Source of the DNA: Lachnospiraceae bacterium
GTDB taxonomy: Bacteria; Bacillota; Clostridia; Lachnospirales; Lachnospiraceae
DNA length: 64,000 bases
Direction: 5' to 3'
Assembly: GCA_024698075.1 (NCBI GenBank)
Contig: JAILRP010000074.1
Location: 1-64,000 of the forward strand
Shown here: one piece after another, positions 1-8,373 of the stretch
Layout of the letters: every line of letters begins with the position of its first letter
How positions within the stretch are numbered: the stretch's first letter is position 1
The notes under the pieces: model-generated
What the model was told of the DNA's origin: nothing
The model's input: only the letters and a program-made list of their open reading frames with translations
The model's database searches: none
Made by a program: the position numbers and the translations under genes

Positions 1-45
1 TATTGCTATTGCAGTTGTCTTTTTTACCAGTCTCTTTTTGATCAT
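1..45 (-). CDS. N-terminus of an exported or membrane protein (cut by window edge)
   Basis: Only 15 codons are inside the window. A perfect AAGGAGG at 54-60 sits 8 nt before an ATG at 43-45, and the peptide begins MIKKRLVKKTTAIAI: basic residues followed by the start of a hydrophobic run, the n-region of a signal peptide or signal anchor. The rest lies beyond position 1, so no function can be given. Confidence 0.6.
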   Translation of the reverse strand, partial: MIKKRLVKKTTAIAI

Positions 46-102
46 TATTTTTTCCTCCTTAGATCTTGTATTTTGTTTTGGATTTTTCATGAGCTCATTT
101 TA

Positions 103-119
103 GGGTAACATTTTTACCC
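103..119. promoter_or_regulatory. Inverted repeat GGGTAA-N5-TTACCC, possible operator
   Basis: A perfect 6-bp dyad lies about 60 nt upstream of the start at 45, inside an AT-rich leader. Its position fits an operator for the gene leaving the left edge. No regulator for it is recognised, and no convincing -35/-10 pair was found. Confidence 0.35.
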
Positions 120-248
120 TTCTGACATATATTACGGATGGGCTTTTCAAAAAATGGGGGTATTTTAAAAAAATTTTTTAAACATCAAAAAAACTGCCTC
201 CACCGCAGATATCCATGCGGTTTTGGCTGTTAATTAAATTCTATTCTT

Positions 249-540
249 CTAAAATATCTTAGCACTGTAATGAAGCCCTATGGTATTGGCTGCGTTATAC
301 AGAACTGTAGTGATGTAGTTTTTCTCACCATGGACATTCCTCTCCTTTCCGGCACCTTTGAGATTATCAATAGCATATCTGAACATTTCAGAATCTACCT
401 TTAGAAGCTTTGATTTAACAAACTGATAAGGCATATTTGTTAACACGGACTGTCTTTCTCTCAAACGCAACAGTTTCTGCCATGATATCAATTACGCTGT
501 CAATAATATGGCAATATCTTTTAGTTCCCTTGTTCTCCAT
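249..540 (-). pseudogene. Remnant of ICE/plasmid replication initiator (DUF6017 C-terminal domain)
   Basis: The last roughly 95 codons of a DUF6017-like domain, as found at the C-terminus of RepA_N-type initiators of integrative elements. Recognisable pieces are DSVIDIMAETVAFERKTV, PYQFVKSKLLKVDSEMF and NYITTVLYNAANTIGLHYSA; the usual family ending has the pattern YxxTALYNAPxT. A frameshift near position 435 separates the first piece from the other two, and the N-terminal two thirds is missing. The family assignment is from memory of the pattern, not from a search. Confidence 0.5.
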
Positions 541-680
541 GATTTCTGACATCGAAAGGATCACGATGTCCTTGTCGGTTTGAAGTTTCCTCCTCCACCA
601 CTACAGCCTTGCCGGTTCATCCTAAACCCTAATCTTGCTTAATTTCATAAATTTCCTTTCTCCGGATCATTTTTTGCAAC

Positions 681-720
681 AAAAAGAGGACATTCTCTGC
701 TAAGCAGATCAAATGTCCTC
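681..720 (-). terminator. Rho-independent terminator (minus strand)
   Basis: Arms GAGGACATT (686-694) and AATGTCCTC (712-720) form a perfect 9-bp stem. Read on the minus strand it is followed by TTTTTGTTGC. It sits just downstream of the broken ATPase gene at 791-988 and probably belonged to the gene that has decayed. Confidence 0.55.
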
Positions 721-790
721 GTTAGGATCAGTGCGTATATATCTCAGCATAAGACTATATATCTTTATGCTGTATTAGGCCCTTTTCTAT

Positions 791-988
791 TTACGCCATT
801 TTTACGCCATTTTCATAAACTGGTTTATGCCATTTTTTATCATGACCCAGCAATTTCTGAAAGGATTCCTTTGCAAATTCTTCGACTATATATGTCTTTC
901 CGCACTGACGTACTCCGGTGAGCAACAAAGGTTTTCTTCTGGCCTTTTCCTTTCATTTCCTCAGATCATTTATAATATCCCTGTACAT
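791..988 (-). pseudogene. Truncated AAA ATPase (DUF4143-type) with an in-frame nonsense codon
   Basis: ATG at 986-988 opens MYRDIINDLRK, then TGA, then KEKARRKPLLLTGVRQCGKT and YIVEEFAKESFQKLLG in the same frame, ending at TAA 791-793. GVRQCGKT is a Walker A loop. The arrangement (xRDIxxDLxxW, then LLLTGVRQCGKT) is the N-terminus of the ATP-binding proteins usually found with a DUF4143 C-terminal domain. TGA stands where the family has Trp, consistent with TGG to TGA. Only about 65 of roughly 400 codons remain. A TATAAT lies upstream, so it may still be transcribed. Confidence 0.65.
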
Positions 989-1109
989 AACGCCCCCATA
1001 AGTCGTGCCAATTTTGCAATTATTATAGCAAAAGTCCTATGTCTTTTGCAGTATTTGATTTAGAAACCATCGGACCGTTTAAAATAAGGTAAATACAAGT
1101 TTGCACCGG

Positions 1110-1892
1110 TCAAGAAAAGCAGGCATACCGGTCGGGCCAGGCTCTGCATATAAGGTTCAGACCATATTCTTTGGCAAGTTTAACTGATTGTTCGGTCGGG
1201 GATGACTTGGAAACAAGGACCGGTATCCCGGCAGATATGACTTTCTCCACCATATCGACAGGTACACGTCCCGACGTGAAGATCATGCATTCCGAAAGCG
1301 GTATACCATTAAGAAGCGCATACCCCACCGCCTTGTCAACGGCATTATGTCTTCCGATGTCTTCGCATACGCAAAGCGTTTTTCCTTCTCTTGCAAGTAT
1401 GGAGACGTGACTGCCACCTGTCATATCATGTATCTTTGACCCGCGTCCGAACTCATCGGCAAGCGCAAATACCCATTCCGGTTTCCATTCACATGCCGGA
1501 AGTTTTCTTAATCTGTCTGTGCCGTTTGAACATAAAAAAGTCCTGTTCCCGGCACAGCATGTTGAGACATTAAATACGGTATCTTTCCATGTCATATCCG
1601 GATCGAGAAAAACCCTGGCTTCGTTCCCGGACTTACAGAAGAACAGATCACGGATATCATCCGTCTTCTTTATAAGCCCATCGGTAACAAGCCTCCCTGT
1701 CACAAGCTCTTTCAGATCACTTCCCGTACATATGATCCTGTAAATGTGCCGCCCGTTTATGATCACATCGAGGATGTGCTCACAGATCACTGCGGTCTCT
1801 TCAGCATCATTTTTCCCGTCCCGGTATTGAACCTGTGCCGTCAGTTCCTTAGCGTTATCCGCCTGAAAATCCGATGATCTGAGTCTGTTCAT
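1110..1892 (-). CDS. fdhD: Formate dehydrogenase accessory sulfurtransferase FdhD
   Basis: FdhD moves sulfur from a cysteine desulfurase to the Mo-bis-MGD cofactor and is required for active formate dehydrogenase. The 260-aa protein has the family length. It carries the sulfur-relay cysteines in STCCAGN (C112/C113) and the signature EDIGRHNAVDKAVGYA. The ATG overlaps the mobA stop by 4 nt (ATGA) and has AAGGATT upstream, so it is translationally coupled to mobA. The substrate enzyme is encoded close by at 3640-6339, which supports the function strongly. Confidence 0.95.
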   Translation of the reverse strand: MNRLRSSDFQADNAKELTAQVQYRDGKNDAEETAVICEHILDVIINGRHIYRIICTGSDLKELVTGRLVTDGLIKKTDDIRDLFFCKSGNEARVFLDPDMTWKDTVFNVSTCCAGNRTFLCSNGTDRLRKLPACEWKPEWVFALADEFGRGSKIHDMTGGSHVSILAREGKTLCVCEDIGRHNAVDKAVGYALLNGIPLSECMIFTSGRVPVDMVEKVISAGIPVLVSKSSPTEQSVKLAKEYGLNLICRAWPDRYACFS

Positions 1893-2512
1893 AATCCTTC
1901 TTTCCTTAAGTTCAATTGACCGGCTGCAGTGTTCTGATTGAAATAGCGCTCGGGATAGACGGAGTCAAAATACCCTATGTTTTCTACAAGTTTTTCAAGA
2001 TCCCTGATCCTGTAATCCCCATTATCTATCTGCGTCTGTATCGCGTCAAGAACAGTAATGCCGTAGATACTTGCGAGCGGCTCTATATCTGTTTCATCCG
2101 TCCTTGCAAACAAAATGTCATCACCGTCATAACGCTCACAGATGTTTATGATCTCCTGACTATCGTAAGCAGTCATATCACAGGCAAGCATAAGGACCGC
2201 ATCAAATCTGTCCCGCTTTGCATCAGCAAGGACCGAAGCGATACCTCCAAGAGGTCCGATCGCTTCATACCGGTCACAGACACATTTATATCCCTCCCTT
2301 TCAATATTCTGATCGGGACGCATGGAAATGTATCTTCCCCTGACCACTGACGGATATACGTGATCGATCTCATCGCACATCCTGTCAAGAAAAGTCCTTC
2401 CGTCACCGGGGATAACAACGGAATGTTTCGGACGGCCCATTCTCTTTGACTGACCTCCGGCAAGCACACATGCCGCAATATTTTTTTTCCTCTCTTCTTT
2501 CATAACAACCAT
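1889..2512 (-). CDS. mobA: Molybdenum cofactor guanylyltransferase MobA
   Basis: Transfers GMP from GTP to molybdopterin to make MGD, the cofactor form used by DMSO-reductase-family enzymes such as formate dehydrogenase. The N-terminal nucleotide-binding signature is AACVLAGGQSKRMGRPK (about residues 11-27), followed by LACDMTAYDS, where the Asp of the cytoplasmic NTP-transferase fold binds metal. Length (207 aa) is typical. First gene of a two-gene unit with fdhD. Two starts are possible (2512, or 2503 at MKEERKKN); the spaced AAGGA favours neither strongly. Confidence 0.9.
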   Translation of the reverse strand: MVVMKEERKKNIAACVLAGGQSKRMGRPKHSVVIPGDGRTFLDRMCDEIDHVYPSVVRGRYISMRPDQNIEREGYKCVCDRYEAIGPLGGIASVLADAKRDRFDAVLMLACDMTAYDSQEIINICERYDGDDILFARTDETDIEPLASIYGITVLDAIQTQIDNGDYRIRDLEKLVENIGYFDSVYPERYFNQNTAAGQLNLRKEGL

Positions 2513-2526
2513 AATAATGTTATACT
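2498..2526 (+). promoter_or_regulatory. Putative promoter of the riboswitch-controlled pair
   Basis: TATACT at 2521-2526 is a good -10; TTTCAT at 2498-2503 is a weak -35 at exactly 17 nt. Transcription would begin near 2533, just before the structured leader. It overlaps the divergent mobA start, so the two transcription units share a short regulatory region. Confidence 0.4.
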
Positions 2527-2540
2527 TCCTTACGTAAATA

Positions 2541-2646
2541 GCTCCGAGCCCCCTGACCTAAAGCAAATGCCATGGTCTTCGGGCCGCAAGTCAGCTTGCC
2601 GGGGTGCTGACGGAAACGGATGTGCCTTCCTTATTGAAAAGGAGTA
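2541..2646 (+). promoter_or_regulatory. Probable molybdenum cofactor (Moco/Tuco) riboswitch with SD-sequestering hairpin
   Basis: The leader resembles the Moco RNA motif in its blocks GCTCCGAGCC (2541-2550), CAAATGCC, TTGCCGGGG and ACGGAAACGGA. Helices visible by eye are CTGAC (2553-2557) with GTCAG, an inner GGTC-TTCG-GGCC hairpin, and CG-GAAA-CG with a GNRA loop. Next to it TTCCTT (2627-2632) can pair with the Shine-Dalgarno AAGGAG (2639-2644), an obvious translational switch before the ATG at 2650. Neighbours (fdhD, mobA, Mo-FDH) fit. The class is assigned from memory of the consensus; a covariance-model search would settle it. Confidence 0.7.
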
Positions 2647-2649
2647 ACC

Positions 2650-3207
2650 ATGAAAAGAATATCGCTTGAGCAGCTTATCCTCGCAGCACTTTGCTGCGAC
2701 TTTGGTTTGGTTGCCAAGAAACTGATCTCGCCCGCGGCAAATATTGTCACGGAATTTCTTCATATACCCGGCGGTATCTCTACATCATTCTCACTTATGT
2801 TCCTCGTAACAGGTGCCGCTCTTATAAAGCGCAGGGGATGTGCCACGTTAATGGCCGTCATCCAGAGCATGCTTGCCTTCTCATTCGGTATGACCGGAAG
2901 CATGGGCGCCCTTGCCCCTATCGCTTATATTCTTCCCGGCATCATGATCGATATCTGTCTCGCGATCTCTCAAAAGATCTATGCAGGGCCCACATCGGGA
3001 ATACTTGGCGCATCCGTTTCATCTTCGGTATGCGCATGTCTTGCTGCAAACATTCTCGTGTTTCGCTTAAGCGGAATAGTCTTGCTGTTATATGTATTTG
3101 TTTCCGCCACAAGCGGTTCAGTCTGTTCTCTTATTGCATATACCCTGGTCGAAAGACTGGATCCCTTGATAGAAAAAAACATATGTAAGGAGAATATCTC
3201 AGCATGA
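2650..3207 (+). CDS. ECF-type transporter S-component-like membrane protein
   Basis: A 185-aa protein with about five to six hydrophobic segments and a glycine/proline-rich loop (LHIPGGISTSFSLMF), the general look of ECF vitamin/metal S-components, which bind substrate and work with a shared EcfT/EcfA module encoded elsewhere. No EcfA or EcfT gene is in the window. AAGGAG lies 6 nt before the ATG inside the predicted riboswitch platform, and the stop overlaps the next ATG (ATGA). Context suggests a substrate tied to molybdenum cofactor biology, but this is inference; the subfamily was not identified. Confidence 0.6.
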   Translation: MKRISLEQLILAALCCDFGLVAKKLISPAANIVTEFLHIPGGISTSFSLMFLVTGAALIKRRGCATLMAVIQSMLAFSFGMTGSMGALAPIAYILPGIMIDICLAISQKIYAGPTSGILGASVSSSVCACLAANILVFRLSGIVLLLYVFVSATSGSVCSLIAYTLVERLDPLIEKNICKENISA

Positions 3208-3659
3208 AAAAAAAGATCATCATTATCACTTCAATACTGCTTGCAGTCACCGCTGTCATCGCATCCATTTATGCCTTCAGCCGTCCAAAGACTGAAAGCG
3301 GCAGCATCTTATTGAAGACAGACTCAGGTGAAAAAACGATCAATTTCAGTGATCTGCCTCTTTCAAAGGTTGAAGGCGAAACAGTCAACAAGAAGGGGGA
3401 AACGAAAAAGATCAGCACGGCCGGATATCCCGTGTCTGATATTCCATCACTTGCAGGTATTACGGAATACTCTGAACTGTCAGTTTTCTCGGATGATGAA
3501 TATCATGCCGACATCTCTAAAGATGAGCTTGCCGGAAGCGACCGGGCATGGCTCATTTGGGAAGATGGCAGCATAAGACTTGTGGTCTTCGGTGACAGTG
3601 ATTCAAAGCGCAATGTGAAGAATGTTGTCAGGATTGAGATCAGATCTTCTCAACCCTGA
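3204..3659 (+). CDS. Membrane-anchored sulfite-oxidase-like (Mo-pterin domain) small protein
   Basis: A 151-aa protein with an N-terminal signal anchor (residues 5-26) and an extracytoplasmic domain. The domain resembles the C-terminal half of the oxidoreductase molybdopterin-binding fold: INFSDLPL, VNKKGETKKIS, then LVVFGDSDSKRNVKNVVRIE, a typical ending of that domain. The catalytic cysteine region of true sulfite oxidases is absent, so it may bind a cofactor or be a structural relative without enzyme activity. It is translationally coupled to the S-component and shares its riboswitch. The last 20 nt run into the 3' end of the convergent FDH gene. Confidence 0.55.
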   Translation: MKKKIIIITSILLAVTAVIASIYAFSRPKTESGSILLKTDSGEKTINFSDLPLSKVEGETVNKKGETKKISTAGYPVSDIPSLAGITEYSELSVFSDDEYHADISKDELAGSDRAWLIWEDGSIRLVVFGDSDSKRNVKNVVRIEIRSSQP

Positions 3660-6339
3660 CAGCGCATACCTTATATTCGGGAATTCTTGCAAAATCATCG
3701 AGTGCAGCATTCGTAAGGACGTTGACCGGTGAGTCCGGGAAGTGGAACGGCATCCATGCTTCGCCCTCGGATACCTTTCTTCCGACTCTTGCCTTTGCTG
3801 TGATCTCGCCTCTTCGGCTGATGACTTTGACCATATCGCCGTTTGCAAATCCGAGTCTGTCGGCATCCTTATAGTTGATCTCGATAAATCCTTCGCCCGC
3901 GATATCCATAAGCCCCGGAGCTCTTGCGGTCATTGCCGCCGCATTGTACTGATACAGTATACGTCCGGTCATCATGATGAGCGGATACTCTTCGTCGGGA
4001 AGTTCCTGCGAAGGTTTGTAAGGCGCACAGTAAAGCAGTGCCTTACCTCTGGTGGGACCGTCTGCATGCATGATCGGCGTTCCGGGATGATCTTTATCCT
4101 TACACGGCCACTGAATCGATTCACCCGCATCAAGTCTTGAATGGCTGATACCCGCAAAGCTCGGGGTGAGAGATGCTATCTCATCCATGATCTGAGCACT
4201 TGTAAGGCGGGGCTGCTCATATCCCATCGCATTCATGAGGTCGGTGATGATATCCGTATCAGGTCTCATGTCACCTTTAAGAGTGACTGCTTTTCTGATC
4301 CTCTGCACGCGGCGTTCGGTATTCGTGAACGTTCCTTCCTTCTCCGCATAGCTTACACCGGGAAGAATCACATCCGCATACTCCGCGGTCTTTGTCATGA
4401 ACAGTTCCTGTATAACGAAGAACTCCAGGCTTTCAAGTGCCTTTATGATATGATGCGTATCGGGATCAGACACTACCGGATCCTCTCCGCATATGTACAG
4501 CCCTTTTATCTTTCCTTCTATGACAGCCGGAAATACATCCGTTGCCTTAAGTCCCGGTTTCGGGTTAAGCTTCACTCCCCATGCCTTCTCAAACTTCTCT
4601 CTTACTTCATCGTTATCCACCTTCTGGTAGCCCGGATAATCGGTCGGAAGTGCACCCATATCACACGCGCCCTGCACGTTGTTCTGACCTCGCAGCGGAT
4701 TGACTCCGCAGCCGCTCTTTCCGATCTTGCCGCACAGGACTGCCATATCCGACATGCACATAACACCTTCAGTACCTGTTGAGTGCTCCGTAACACCGAG
4801 GCAATATATGATCGGTGCCTTCTTAGCAGTCGCATACATACGCGCCGCTTCAACAAGTCGGTCGGGATCTATATGACAGATCTCTCCTGCCCTTTGGGGG
4901 GTGTATTCTTCAACAAGCGTTTTCAGTTCGTCAAAACCCTCGGCGTACTTTTCGATATAATCATGATCGATCAGATCCTCTTTTATCATGACATGCATCA
5001 TTCCGTTTGCAAACGCAACATTCGTTCCCGGTCTTATCTTGAGATGTATGTCCGCATGTTTTGACAGGCCGATATCTCTCGGGTCAACAACGATCAGCCT
5101 CGTTCCGTTTCTGACGGCTTTTCTGATCTGCATTCCGACAACGGGATGAGCTTCTTCGGGATTGGATCCGACAAGCAGTATGCAGTCAACATCATGCGTG
5201 ATATCGTATATCGGATTTGTCATCGCGCCAGAACCGAGCGTCTTTGCAAGACCTGCGACAGTCGCCGAATGACAAACTCTTGCACAGTTATCGGTATTGT
5301 TGTTCCCAAAGCACGTCCTGACCATCTTCTGGACCATGTAAACGTCTTCGTTTGCCGAACGCGAGCACGCAAATCCCGCAAGCGATTCTTTGCCGTACTT
5401 CTCTCTTATCTCCATGAGACGTTTTGCCGTATAGCTTATCGCCTCATCCCATGTTACCTCCATAAACCTGCCGGTAGCTTTATCCTTGATGAGAGGCTTT
5501 GTAATACGGTCCTCTGAATGTATAAAATCAAAGCTTCCGCTTCTTCCTTTTACACATAATCTGTTGTGGTTGGACGGACCGTTCGCGGGTTCGACATTAA
5601 CGATCTCATTGTCTCTTACAACAAGATAATACTGGCAGCCCGTAGCACAGTGAGGACATGTTGTCAGAACCTTTTTTACCTCCCAGTCCCTGTATTTTGC
5701 CTCCCGCTTGAGAGTCAGAGCTCCCGTCGGGCAAACGCTCGCACAGTTTCCACACGTCTCACAGCCGCGCTCTTTATAATCGTTTCCGAACGGAGCGTCC
5801 ACTATGTGGAAGGTCCCCGAGCGGCTGTTCCCCAGTGCCCCGTTACATGCTATGTTATGACAGACGCTTATACATCGCATGCAGTGAATGCATTTGCTGG
5901 GGTCGTATGTTATATACGGATTGGCATCAAGCTTCGGAAGCTTCTTACCGATATCATCCCTTGATCCCGAATGATCCGCATGCTCAACGCCGTAACGGTT
6001 GCAGAGATTCTGAAGCTCACACGTTCCGTTGGCGGGACAGCTCATGCAGTCCTGATTGTGATTGGAAAGTATGAGCTTGAGCATGTTAACCCGATATTCT
6101 CTTATCTTATCGGAGTCGGTCGTAATCACCATGCCGTCCCTGGCTTTGGTGCGGCAGGCCGGAAGAAACGCTCTGAATCCCTCAACTTCAACAACGCACA
6201 GGCGGCAGCTTCCGACATCACTGACTCCTTCAAGATAACACAGTGTCGGGATCTCTATTCTGTTATCTCTTGCGATATCAAGGATCGTTGCACCATCTGA
6301 TGCTTCAATGACGGTTCCGTTTATCGTAACCTTAATCAT
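3640..6339 (-). CDS. fdhF: Molybdenum formate dehydrogenase, large subunit (Cys-type, NuoG-like N-terminus)
   Basis: Oxidises formate to CO2 (or the reverse) at Mo-bis-MGD and passes electrons along Fe-S clusters. 899 aa from the ATG at 6339, chosen because it makes an ATGA overlap with the upstream gene and starts MIKVTINGT, the usual [2Fe-2S] opening. Domains: [2Fe-2S] with C34, C45, C48, C62; His-Cys [4Fe-4S] with H94, C98, C101, C107; ferredoxin clusters C150/153/156/160 and C193/196/199/203; molybdopterin domain with C228/231/235/262. The active site NCARVCHSATVAG puts Cys356 where selenocysteine is found in E. coli FdhF; the codon is TGT (5272-5274). The C-terminal molydopterin-binding domain is complete. 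Confidence 0.93.
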   Translation of the reverse strand: MIKVTINGTVIEASDGATILDIARDNRIEIPTLCYLEGVSDVGSCRLCVVEVEGFRAFLPACRTKARDGMVITTDSDKIREYRVNMLKLILSNHNQDCMSCPANGTCELQNLCNRYGVEHADHSGSRDDIGKKLPKLDANPYITYDPSKCIHCMRCISVCHNIACNGALGNSRSGTFHIVDAPFGNDYKERGCETCGNCASVCPTGALTLKREAKYRDWEVKKVLTTCPHCATGCQYYLVVRDNEIVNVEPANGPSNHNRLCVKGRSGSFDFIHSEDRITKPLIKDKATGRFMEVTWDEAISYTAKRLMEIREKYGKESLAGFACSRSANEDVYMVQKMVRTCFGNNNTDNCARVCHSATVAGLAKTLGSGAMTNPIYDITHDVDCILLVGSNPEEAHPVVGMQIRKAVRNGTRLIVVDPRDIGLSKHADIHLKIRPGTNVAFANGMMHVMIKEDLIDHDYIEKYAEGFDELKTLVEEYTPQRAGEICHIDPDRLVEAARMYATAKKAPIIYCLGVTEHSTGTEGVMCMSDMAVLCGKIGKSGCGVNPLRGQNNVQGACDMGALPTDYPGYQKVDNDEVREKFEKAWGVKLNPKPGLKATDVFPAVIEGKIKGLYICGEDPVVSDPDTHHIIKALESLEFFVIQELFMTKTAEYADVILPGVSYAEKEGTFTNTERRVQRIRKAVTLKGDMRPDTDIITDLMNAMGYEQPRLTSAQIMDEIASLTPSFAGISHSRLDAGESIQWPCKDKDHPGTPIMHADGPTRGKALLYCAPYKPSQELPDEEYPLIMMTGRILYQYNAAAMTARAPGLMDIAGEGFIEINYKDADRLGFANGDMVKVISRRGEITAKARVGRKVSEGEAWMPFHFPDSPVNVLTNAALDDFARIPEYKVCAVRVEKI

Positions 6340-8168
6340 TCTCCCCTGCCTCCTTCCATGGCTCCGCAGCCGTAATGATCGCACCGAAGGCATCTTCCCG
6401 CTTCACGCATTGCTTCCTCAAATGTCATGGACAGTTCAACATGATCGAAATTATCCTTTCTCTCAAACGGATCCTTCTCTTCTATTTCCGCCCGTCCCGT
6501 GGCAACGCACGGATTCGGATATGCCGGCGGGATATCCGGTTTGCCGATTATCTTGTGATGATATCCGAGATACTCATCTATGTTCGCTGCCGCAACCTGT
6601 CCCGCTGCGATCGCATTGATCGCGGTCGACGGTCCGGTAACGCAGTCGCCTCCCGAGAACACCCCTTCCATATCACTTACCATGCATGTCTCGTCGGCCA
6701 GTATCCTTCCTCTGTTTACAGGGACTCCGACCTTCTCAAAATCGGCAACATCACTTCTCTGTCCGACAGCGATGATAAGATAATCGCATGTAAATCTATA
6801 CGGATATTCGCTTGAGTCTTCGGTAGTCATCATTCCGTATTCGTCATATTCCGCAACTATCTCGGGTTGGAGCCAGACTGACCTCACCTCGTTTGTTTCT
6901 TTATCAGCTTCAATATGAAGAAACGACAGGAGCGTCCTGAATCTGACACCTTCCTGCATCGCGCCTTCCATCTCCTCGGCAAGCGCCGTATAATCATCCC
7001 GCTTTCTGGTGAATACATGGATCGATCCCGCACCGAGTCTTACCGCGGTACGTGCGGCATCCATCGCAACGTTTCCGCCTCCGATCAGCGCAACCTTTTT
7101 ACCTTTAAGCTCTGGCGCATTACCGCTTGCCACAAGCTGGAGAAAATCAGCCGCCGCGATAACATTCTTTGCATCGCTGTTCTCCATCGGCATCAGGTTT
7201 CCAAGCTGCGCTCCGAGGCCAAGGAATATCGCATCATGGCTCCTGCGAAGTTCACCGAAGGTTATGTCACGTCCTATCTTTGTATCATAGTGCATCGTGA
7301 TATCACCTGCTTTTATGATAGAGGAGATATCCTGGTCGAGCCTTTCTTTCGGCAGACGGTATTCGGGTATACCATAGCGAAGCATACCTCCTGCCTTTTC
7401 ATGTTCTTCATATACATCTACAGTATGTCCCATAAGTGCAAGATAGTATGCACATGTCATACCCGAAGGGCCTGCACCGACAACGGCGATCTTCTTTCCC
7501 GTTTTGACATTGGCCGCGGGATTATCCACGGTATCCGCATTTGCATTATCCACGGCATACTTCTTGAGGCCTCTTATATTGATGGGAGCATCGACAAGCG
7601 TCCTTCGGCACTTTTTTTCACACGGATGCTCGCATACAAACGCACAGGCTGTCGGGAACGGGTTCTTATCCCTTATCACCTTTACGGCATCAGCATATCT
7701 TTCTTCCCTTATGAGAGAAATATAACCCGGAACATCGACATGCGCCGGGCATAAGGTGATACAGGGAACTGTCTGTATGACATTCTCAACGCATTTCCTG
7801 TTCTTTATATGGCTTTCATATTCATCGGCAAACTCGACAAGGGAATCAAGAATAAGATTGGCGCCCACAACTCCGACCGCACAGTCTGCTGTCCTTGCGA
7901 TCATGAGGCATTTTTCTTTCATGAGTTCAAGCGTTCCCTCATTGGCATCCCCGTTAAGGATGGACTTGAGATAATAGTCCACCTCGCCGAGACCGTCACG
8001 GCAGGGTACGCATTTTCCGCAGCTCTGGTTCATCGAGATGTGAAGAAGGGACCGGTACAGTGCCAGCGGACACATCCCGGGCGGATATGATGTCATCCTG
8101 GATCTGAACTTCCTGAGGATAACATCTATCCTGTCATTCATATTCCCTTTTTTGGCAAGTTTCTGCAT
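6336..8168 (-). CDS. Flavoprotein oxidoreductase: NuoF C-terminal Fe-S domain fused to GltD-like NAD(P)H dehydrogenase
   Basis: Electron-transfer partner of the formate dehydrogenase. Residues 30-115 match the tail of NuoF with the cluster ligands SCGKCVPCR (C50, C53, C56) and C96. Residues 125-195 carry the paired Fe-S cysteines seen in GltD (C136, C140, C175, C179, C183, C187). An FAD loop GAGPSG (231-236) and an NAD(P) loop IGGGNVAMDA (about 370) follow, then a C-terminal Cys-rich CLRCDHYGC. No NuoF FMN domain is present. AGGAGG lies 7 nt before the ATG; the stop overlaps the FDH start. Likely role: NAD(P)-linked formate oxidation or CO2 reduction in the cytoplasm. Confidence 0.85.
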   Translation of the reverse strand: MQKLAKKGNMNDRIDVILRKFRSRMTSYPPGMCPLALYRSLLHISMNQSCGKCVPCRDGLGEVDYYLKSILNGDANEGTLELMKEKCLMIARTADCAVGVVGANLILDSLVEFADEYESHIKNRKCVENVIQTVPCITLCPAHVDVPGYISLIREERYADAVKVIRDKNPFPTACAFVCEHPCEKKCRRTLVDAPINIRGLKKYAVDNANADTVDNPAANVKTGKKIAVVGAGPSGMTCAYYLALMGHTVDVYEEHEKAGGMLRYGIPEYRLPKERLDQDISSIIKAGDITMHYDTKIGRDITFGELRRSHDAIFLGLGAQLGNLMPMENSDAKNVIAAADFLQLVASGNAPELKGKKVALIGGGNVAMDAARTAVRLGAGSIHVFTRKRDDYTALAEEMEGAMQEGVRFRTLLSFLHIEADKETNEVRSVWLQPEIVAEYDEYGMMTTEDSSEYPYRFTCDYLIIAVGQRSDVADFEKVGVPVNRGRILADETCMVSDMEGVFSGGDCVTGPSTAINAIAAGQVAAANIDEYLGYHHKIIGKPDIPPAYPNPCVATGRAEIEEKDPFERKDNFDHVELSMTFEEAMREAGRCLRCDHYGCGAMEGGRGE

Positions 8169-8278
8169 AACACTCCTCCTGAAGTTCGGATTGTTCTATC
8201 GTTTACCGTCCGGCAAATAATGTTCTTCCGAATGTATCTAATATCCACATTATCGCAGAACAGATAAGCCCAATACTC

Positions 8279-8307
8279 ATTATAACAGTATTTGATCTTC
8301 TAATAAA
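8279..8307 (-). promoter_or_regulatory. Putative promoter of the formate dehydrogenase operon
   Basis: A perfect TATAAT on the minus strand (8279-8284) with a poor TTTATT at 17 nt (8302-8307). It leaves a leader of about 105 nt before the flavoprotein start at 8168. The rest of 8169-8373 is AT-rich with no other gene. Confidence 0.4.
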
Positions 8308-8373
8308 TATCTGTGATGTTATGTAAACCTCTTTCCCCATGCAGTGCACGCATAAACAAGCAGCGTGTGGAAT

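Larger units (their letters stand above)
46..1109. other. Gene-poor decay zone at left end
   Basis: About 1 kb without an intact gene. It holds the leader of the left-edge gene, an AT-rich stretch (140-240), a DUF6017-like remnant (249-540), a hairpin terminator (681-720), a broken ATPase gene (791-988) and a short AT-rich spacer before the end of fdhD. Mobile-element-type debris with no surviving ends suggests an old, eroded insertion. Confidence 0.6.

Noticed and set aside
5272..5274. Selenocysteine at the formate dehydrogenase active site
   Set aside because: The codon at residue 356 is TGT, so the enzyme is a cysteine type; no readthrough or SECIS element is needed.
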